64,000 nucleotides of DNA from contig OZ243951.1 in assembly GCA_965214565.1 (NCBI GenBank), forward strand, positions 682,001 through 746,000, read 5' to 3'. The position numbers and the translations under genes were made by a program. This DNA comes from VXYK01 sp965214565. Its GTDB lineage: Bacteria; Actinomycetota; Acidimicrobiia; Acidimicrobiales; Aldehydirespiratoraceae. Every line of letters begins with the position of its first letter. Position 1 is the first letter of the stretch. The notes beneath the pieces were generated by a model. The model saw nothing but the letters and a program-made list of their open reading frames with translations. It searched no databases and was not told the DNA's origin. Shown here in pieces: positions 61,367 to 64,000 of the stretch.

Positions 61367-62608
61367 CTACAGGCTGGCGCGGTAACGTTTGGGGTCGTTC
61401 TCGTTGTCGGCGGCCGCGATGCGATCGGTCACGTTGGTCAATTCGGCGCGTGCCTCACGGCTGTAGCGCGGGTTCGGCTTGACCACGTCACCGGGCAGGG
61501 GCGGCAACCCGAAAGAGGAGTACACGACCTTGCGGGGCCGCTCGATCGGCGGGTGTGCCCGATGCAGGGTGTCGCTGCAATGGATCGTGACGTCGCCTTT
61601 GTTCGTCTCCAACATCCTCGGCCGAAGGTCGAGTCTCGGGTCGCGCCCGGTGGCCATGGTGTTGGCCCGATGCGACCCGGGGATGACACCGAGCGCGCCG
61701 CTAACCCGGTCAGCTCCGGTGACGCTGATGCCAGTGGTCATTCCGTTGCACATGTAGGAGTGGCGACCCTGGCCGCAATCCTTGTGCCAGGGAAGATCCG
61801 ACAGCCCCTGCACTATCCCGATCGGCTTGACCAGACCCTCAGCACCGCCGTTGTGTCGATGACCGTCACCGGTCAATTCGGTGAGCCACTGGTAACGCTC
61901 GTCTTCCACGACCTCGCGCAACGCGGATGACTTCTCCAAGAAGAACAGTACCCGCACGGCCTGGTCGACCCCGTCGGCGTCCTTGGCCCACCAGGACTCT
62001 CCGTCGTCGGGGGTGGCCTTGGCAATCCACTCGTCAATGTCGGCACCGATCGTGTCCATCTCGTCTGGGTCAAAGATGCCGGTCAGGTGCAGGAACCCGG
62101 CCTCGCTCAGGAAATGGGCCATCTCCTCACGGTCGTCGTCAATCTTGAAAGTCCGGTCCAGGTCAAGCTCGTCGCCGTTGAGATCCTGGAATGTCACATC
62201 GCCGGTTTCGTGGACCCTGCGCCCGTCGAGCAGGGCTCGAAACGCAGGCTCCCAACCGATCCATTCGTTGATGTTGCCGCTGGTGAGCTTCACTCGCGAG
62301 GTCATCGCCAGACCCATCGTCGACTGGTGGTCCTGGATGAGGTCCGACAGGGCATCGGCGGGCATCTCGGCGGTCACGCCCGTGGGTTCGTCGCCTGCTG
62401 CGAGTATCAGCGTGTCGCCGTTGGCACGCATTGTGACTGCACGGCCGTCAACCCGGAGGCTTACCGGCGGGAGTTCCTTGTAGGTCACGCCCCGGCTGGC
62501 CAGCGCGCCGTGTTGAGAGATTGCTTGGGGCAGCAGCGAATCGAACACTTCGTCGCGTTCGAGGTCACGAACGTCTTTCTGGAGTCGGGAGCGGTTATCA
62601 ATCGACAT
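61367..62608 (-). CDS. Phytanoyl-CoA dioxygenase (PhyH) family protein with N-terminal SCP2-like domain
   Basis: 413 residues; AGAAGG ribosome site 6 nt before ATG. Residues 1-130 look like an SCP2-type sterol/lipid carrier domain (VSLRVDGRAVTMRANGDTLI, MPADALSDLIQDHQ, SGNINEWIGWEPAFRALLDG). The catalytic domain shows HxD in LPWHKDCGQG (His275, Asp277) and the distal His in the IHCSDTLHRAHPPIERPRKV region with a conserved Arg that binds 2-oxoglutarate. Fe(II)/2-oxoglutarate oxygenases of this family hydroxylate lipids or secondary metabolites. The fused carrier could present a hydrophobic substrate (inference). Its nearest neighbours, a CoA ligase and an acyl-CoA dehydrogenase, are both broken. 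Confidence 0.88.
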   Translation of the reverse strand: MSIDNRSRLQKDVRDLERDEVFDSLLPQAISQHGALASRGVTYKELPPVSLRVDGRAVTMRANGDTLILAAGDEPTGVTAEMPADALSDLIQDHQSTMGLAMTSRVKLTSGNINEWIGWEPAFRALLDGRRVHETGDVTFQDLNGDELDLDRTFKIDDDREEMAHFLSEAGFLHLTGIFDPDEMDTIGADIDEWIAKATPDDGESWWAKDADGVDQAVRVLFFLEKSSALREVVEDERYQWLTELTGDGHRHNGGAEGLVKPIGIVQGLSDLPWHKDCGQGRHSYMCNGMTTGISVTGADRVSGALGVIPGSHRANTMATGRDPRLDLRPRMLETNKGDVTIHCSDTLHRAHPPIERPRKVVYSSFGLPPLPGDVVKPNPRYSREARAELTNVTDRIAAADNENDPKRYRASL

Positions 62609-62666
62609 GGCAACCTTCTTGGGGCGCTTCTTCTCAATGGGTTGGTACTAACGCCCCAATCGTGCC

Positions 62667-62920
62667 TCAAGTCAGCACCGATCCGCCACTTTCGAGTTGC
62701 TGAGTCAACATCGCCGCGAGGCGCTCACGGTGATGACGAGCATCGCCGAACGCTGTCTGGTCGAGTTGAGCACGCTTGAGACAGGAGGTGGACATCGGAT
62801 TCCCAGGTGAATCCGATACCGCCATGTACCTGCACCTCGCCGCGCCCTGCCATGCCATGCCACCTGATCAGCCGAGAGATCAAGTCCATTACCGTCAAAT
62901 CGTAGGCTGTCGACGTCAGC
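62667..62920 (-). pseudogene. Decayed C-terminal remnant of an acyl-CoA dehydrogenase
   Basis: One minus-strand frame reads GEVQVHGGIGFTWESDVHLL and the next frame continues CLKRAQLDQTAFGDARHHRE then RLAAMLTQQ to a stop at 62667. Together these are the C-terminal end of an acyl-CoA dehydrogenase (QVHGGIGFTWE...HLYLKRA pattern) with one extra base near 62780-62790 that shifts the frame. Upstream, only short, poorly matching residues remain before the next gene. It lies just upstream of PhyH in the same direction. Confidence 0.8.
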
Positions 62921-62966
62921 AGCAAAGTCTCGGTGGGTTGCCCGTTGAGGAACGTTCGGTTCGTGA

Positions 62967-62972
62967 CATAAT
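62967..62972 (+). promoter_or_regulatory. -10-like box before the small gene at 62978
   Basis: CATAAT ends 5 nt before ATG 62978, with no ribosome site. Confidence 0.4.
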
Positions 62973-62977
62973 GCGGG

Positions 62978-63250
62978 ATGGCTCTCGATCCTGTCCTCGA
63001 CCGGCTCGAATCGGCCTTCTCAAAGCAGCGGGCCGGTTTGTTGGAGACGAACGCCGGTCGTTGGGCGCTGTTCGTGCAGCCTCGTGACAGGCGCCGCAGC
63101 CCCGAGTTCGTCGGTTGTTTCGATGACGAACATCAAGCTTGCGAGGTTGGCTACCGCAGCACCATCGGTAGACGCTTCCTGATCAAAGAAGTAAGAGAGA
63201 ATGATCGGGTCATCAGCGTCCCGTGGGTGGTGCTGGCCGATCAACTCTGA
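62978..63250 (+). CDS. Small hypothetical protein (DUF5678-like)
   Basis: 90 residues. The plan (LESAFSKQRAGLLETNAGRW, FVGCFDDEHQACEVGYRSTI, GRRFLIKEV, and the end VPWVVLADQL) fits small 'hypothetical/DUF5678-like' proteins. These often lie directly before retropepsin-like proteins: they have a short helix, then F(V/Y)G..D.e..A...GY......F......E. The same pairing is seen here. Its TGA overlaps an ATG (TGATG, 63248-63252), but the overlapping ATG is in a different frame from the retropepsin-like gene. Function unknown. Confidence 0.7.
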   Translation: MALDPVLDRLESAFSKQRAGLLETNAGRWALFVQPRDRRRSPEFVGCFDDEHQACEVGYRSTIGRRFLIKEVRENDRVISVPWVVLADQL

Positions 63251-63308
63251 TGAGAGCGACTACTCACGGATCGCCGGACCCGTCGGAGCCAGAGGCCCGA
63301 CTGTCGAG

Positions 63309-63719
63309 GTGGAGATCCGGCTTCACGCGAGCGAACTCGAGCGGTACCGCATTGATAACCGCATCGAGCCATTGCCCCTTCGAACAACCGGCATCATCGA
63401 TACCGCTGCACAAAAGACTTGCATTCGTACCAGCACCGCAAGAGGTCTGTTACTCGAGCCGGTGGAGCAAACAACCCTGGCGACGGCATCCGGCCCAGTC
63501 GAGAGTGCTGTCTACCATCTCAGTCTGCAATTCGGCTTGACACTTGACCAACTGCCCGCACCAATCCCAGTCTTCGCCTCCGCCGCGCCAGAAGTGTTGG
63601 GTGCGGAACTCTTGATCGGCCTTGATGTGTTACGACGAGGTGAGCTAACCGTCTACGGGCCCGACGACCGGTATGAGTTGATCCTGCCCCGGAGCACCAA
63701 TCATCCAAGGGTTCGATGA
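63309..63719 (+). CDS. Retropepsin-like aspartic protease family protein with altered active site
   Basis: 136 residues from GTG 63309; the frame is open from ATG 63201, overlapping the upstream gene. The family Asp-Thr-Gly is here IIDTAAQKTCI, i.e. DTAA instead of DTGA. A hydrophobic-hydrophobic-Gly block follows later (EVLGAELLIGLDVLRRGELT), then a strand pair (YGPDDRYELILP). Similarity to the family seems to begin near 63270, upstream of the GTG (GPVGARGPTVEVEI). No ATG serves this frame between 63204 and 63309, so a one-base frameshift near 63253-63260 is possible. Activity is doubtful because the active-site Gly is replaced. Confidence 0.55.
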   Translation: MEIRLHASELERYRIDNRIEPLPLRTTGIIDTAAQKTCIRTSTARGLLLEPVEQTTLATASGPVESAVYHLSLQFGLTLDQLPAPIPVFASAAPEVLGAELLIGLDVLRRGELTVYGPDDRYELILPRSTNHPRVR

Positions 63720-63764
63720 AAGAGGTGTTCGCTGAGCACCGCGACCCGTGAGGCGGGAACTCCG

Positions 63765-64000
63765 TCAAGACCCCGTGCTCTGATCCTGATCCTGGGTTTG
63801 ATCCTGCTCGTCGTGTTGTTGAGCGGGTCCGGCCGCAGCCCGGCGACGGGCCAGGGAACGGACGGGAACCGCCACGAACCGCGCCGCACCGACCGCTATC
63901 AGGGCGGCACCGGCCAGAACGACGGGGTCGATGTCTGACAACGACTCACCGGCCAGCGCAACGGTTCCCGCCGCCGCGAATATCAGCGCCGCCACCAAAG
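63765..64000 (-). CDS. Partial small membrane protein (5' end beyond the window)
   Basis: The minus-strand frame is open at the window edge; 78 residues are visible. Two hydrophobic spans (VAALIFAAAGTVALAG and PVVLAGAALIAVGAARFVA), then a basic stretch SLARRRAAAG and a Gln/Asp-rich tail (QQHDEQDQTQDQDQSTGS). No family recognised. It is convergent with the retropepsin-like gene. TTG 63998 is an in-frame start but the true one may lie further upstream. Confidence 0.45.
   Translation of the reverse strand, partial: LVAALIFAAAGTVALAGESLSDIDPVVLAGAALIAVGAARFVAVPVRSLARRRAAAGPAQQHDEQDQTQDQDQSTGS

Noticed and set aside
63250..63540. ORF from the ATG coupled to the DUF5678-like stop
   Set aside because: Its translation has no resemblance to any family, while the other frame carries the retropepsin-like motifs; it may point to a frameshift rather than a gene.

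Overview
The window is high-GC DNA from an actinobacterium, most likely a member of the class Acidimicrobiia (probably marine or aquatic). The reasons are: S-layer-homology-like repeats of the 'GITTGC...YCP...VTRGQMAAFL' type; many F420/flavin luciferase-like oxidoreductases, nitronate monooxygenases, amidohydrolases, P450s, a sulfatase and a PhyH dioxygenase on one stretch; and several genes whose start codon lies 5-8 nt after a TANNNT box, as in leaderless actinobacterial transcripts. The taxonomic call is inference; no rRNA or marker gene is present.

Layout. 0-3.1 kb: the 3' part of a NodU/CmcH-type carbamoyltransferase, a tiny DUF5989-like membrane protein and a membrane-anchored SGNH hydrolase (one operon). 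3-10.8 kb: methylmalonyl-CoA mutase small subunit without its partner, a nitronate monooxygenase, a divergent thiolase, then a minus-strand operon (SDR, CysQ-like phosphatase, SRPBCC, SnoaL-like) and a methyltransferase. 10.8-11.2 kb: the decayed end of an IS3-family transposase. 11.4-16.1 kb: a surface/secreted island with an S41 protease carrying SLH-like repeats, a small membrane protein, a secreted Thr-rich Cys-repeat protein read from a promoter with a 20-G spacer, and a duplicated tail of the S41/SLH gene. 16.1-24.2 kb: SulP transporter, LLM oxidoreductase, a large glycosyltransferase fusion, an M15 peptidase with coiled coil, and a GDPD lipoprotein. 24.2-43.6 kb: catabolic genes (second nitronate monooxygenase, three LLM oxidoreductases, SDR, three amidohydrolases, class III aminotransferase with mmsA, P450, pntA-pntAb-pntB transhydrogenase, DUF1214-like protein, Zn alcohol dehydrogenase, SnoaL-like). 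43.6-51.7 kb: a nucleotide-sugar-type epimerase, a coiled-coil membrane protein, O-antigen ligase, a large secreted RCC1/SLH protein read from a second promoter with a 17-G spacer, and a small PBP lipoprotein. 51.8-62.9 kb: P450 with CoA ligase, a UshA-like nucleotidase with LysM, acyl-CoA dehydrogenase, sulfatase, a broken CoA ligase, PhyH and a broken acyl-CoA dehydrogenase. 63-64 kb: a small two-gene unit with a retropepsin-like protein and a partial membrane protein.

The most interesting signal is a pair of promoters whose -35/-10 spacer is a pure or nearly pure homopolymer (G20 at 15840-15859 and G17 at 50578-50594, both read on the minus strand). Each drives a secreted, repeat-rich protein. 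Each locus is also bounded by an intact gene on one side and a degenerate copy of that gene's 3' end on the other. This suggests phase-variable surface-protein cassettes, a contingency system I do not know to be described in this class. The metabolic genes fit oxidation of recalcitrant organic compounds: flavin/F420 monooxygenases, P450s and PhyH for oxygenation or reduction, amidohydrolases and a sulfatase for hydrolysis, CoA ligase, acyl-CoA dehydrogenase, thiolase, MutA and MmsA for CoA-linked degradation, and Pnt for NADPH balance.
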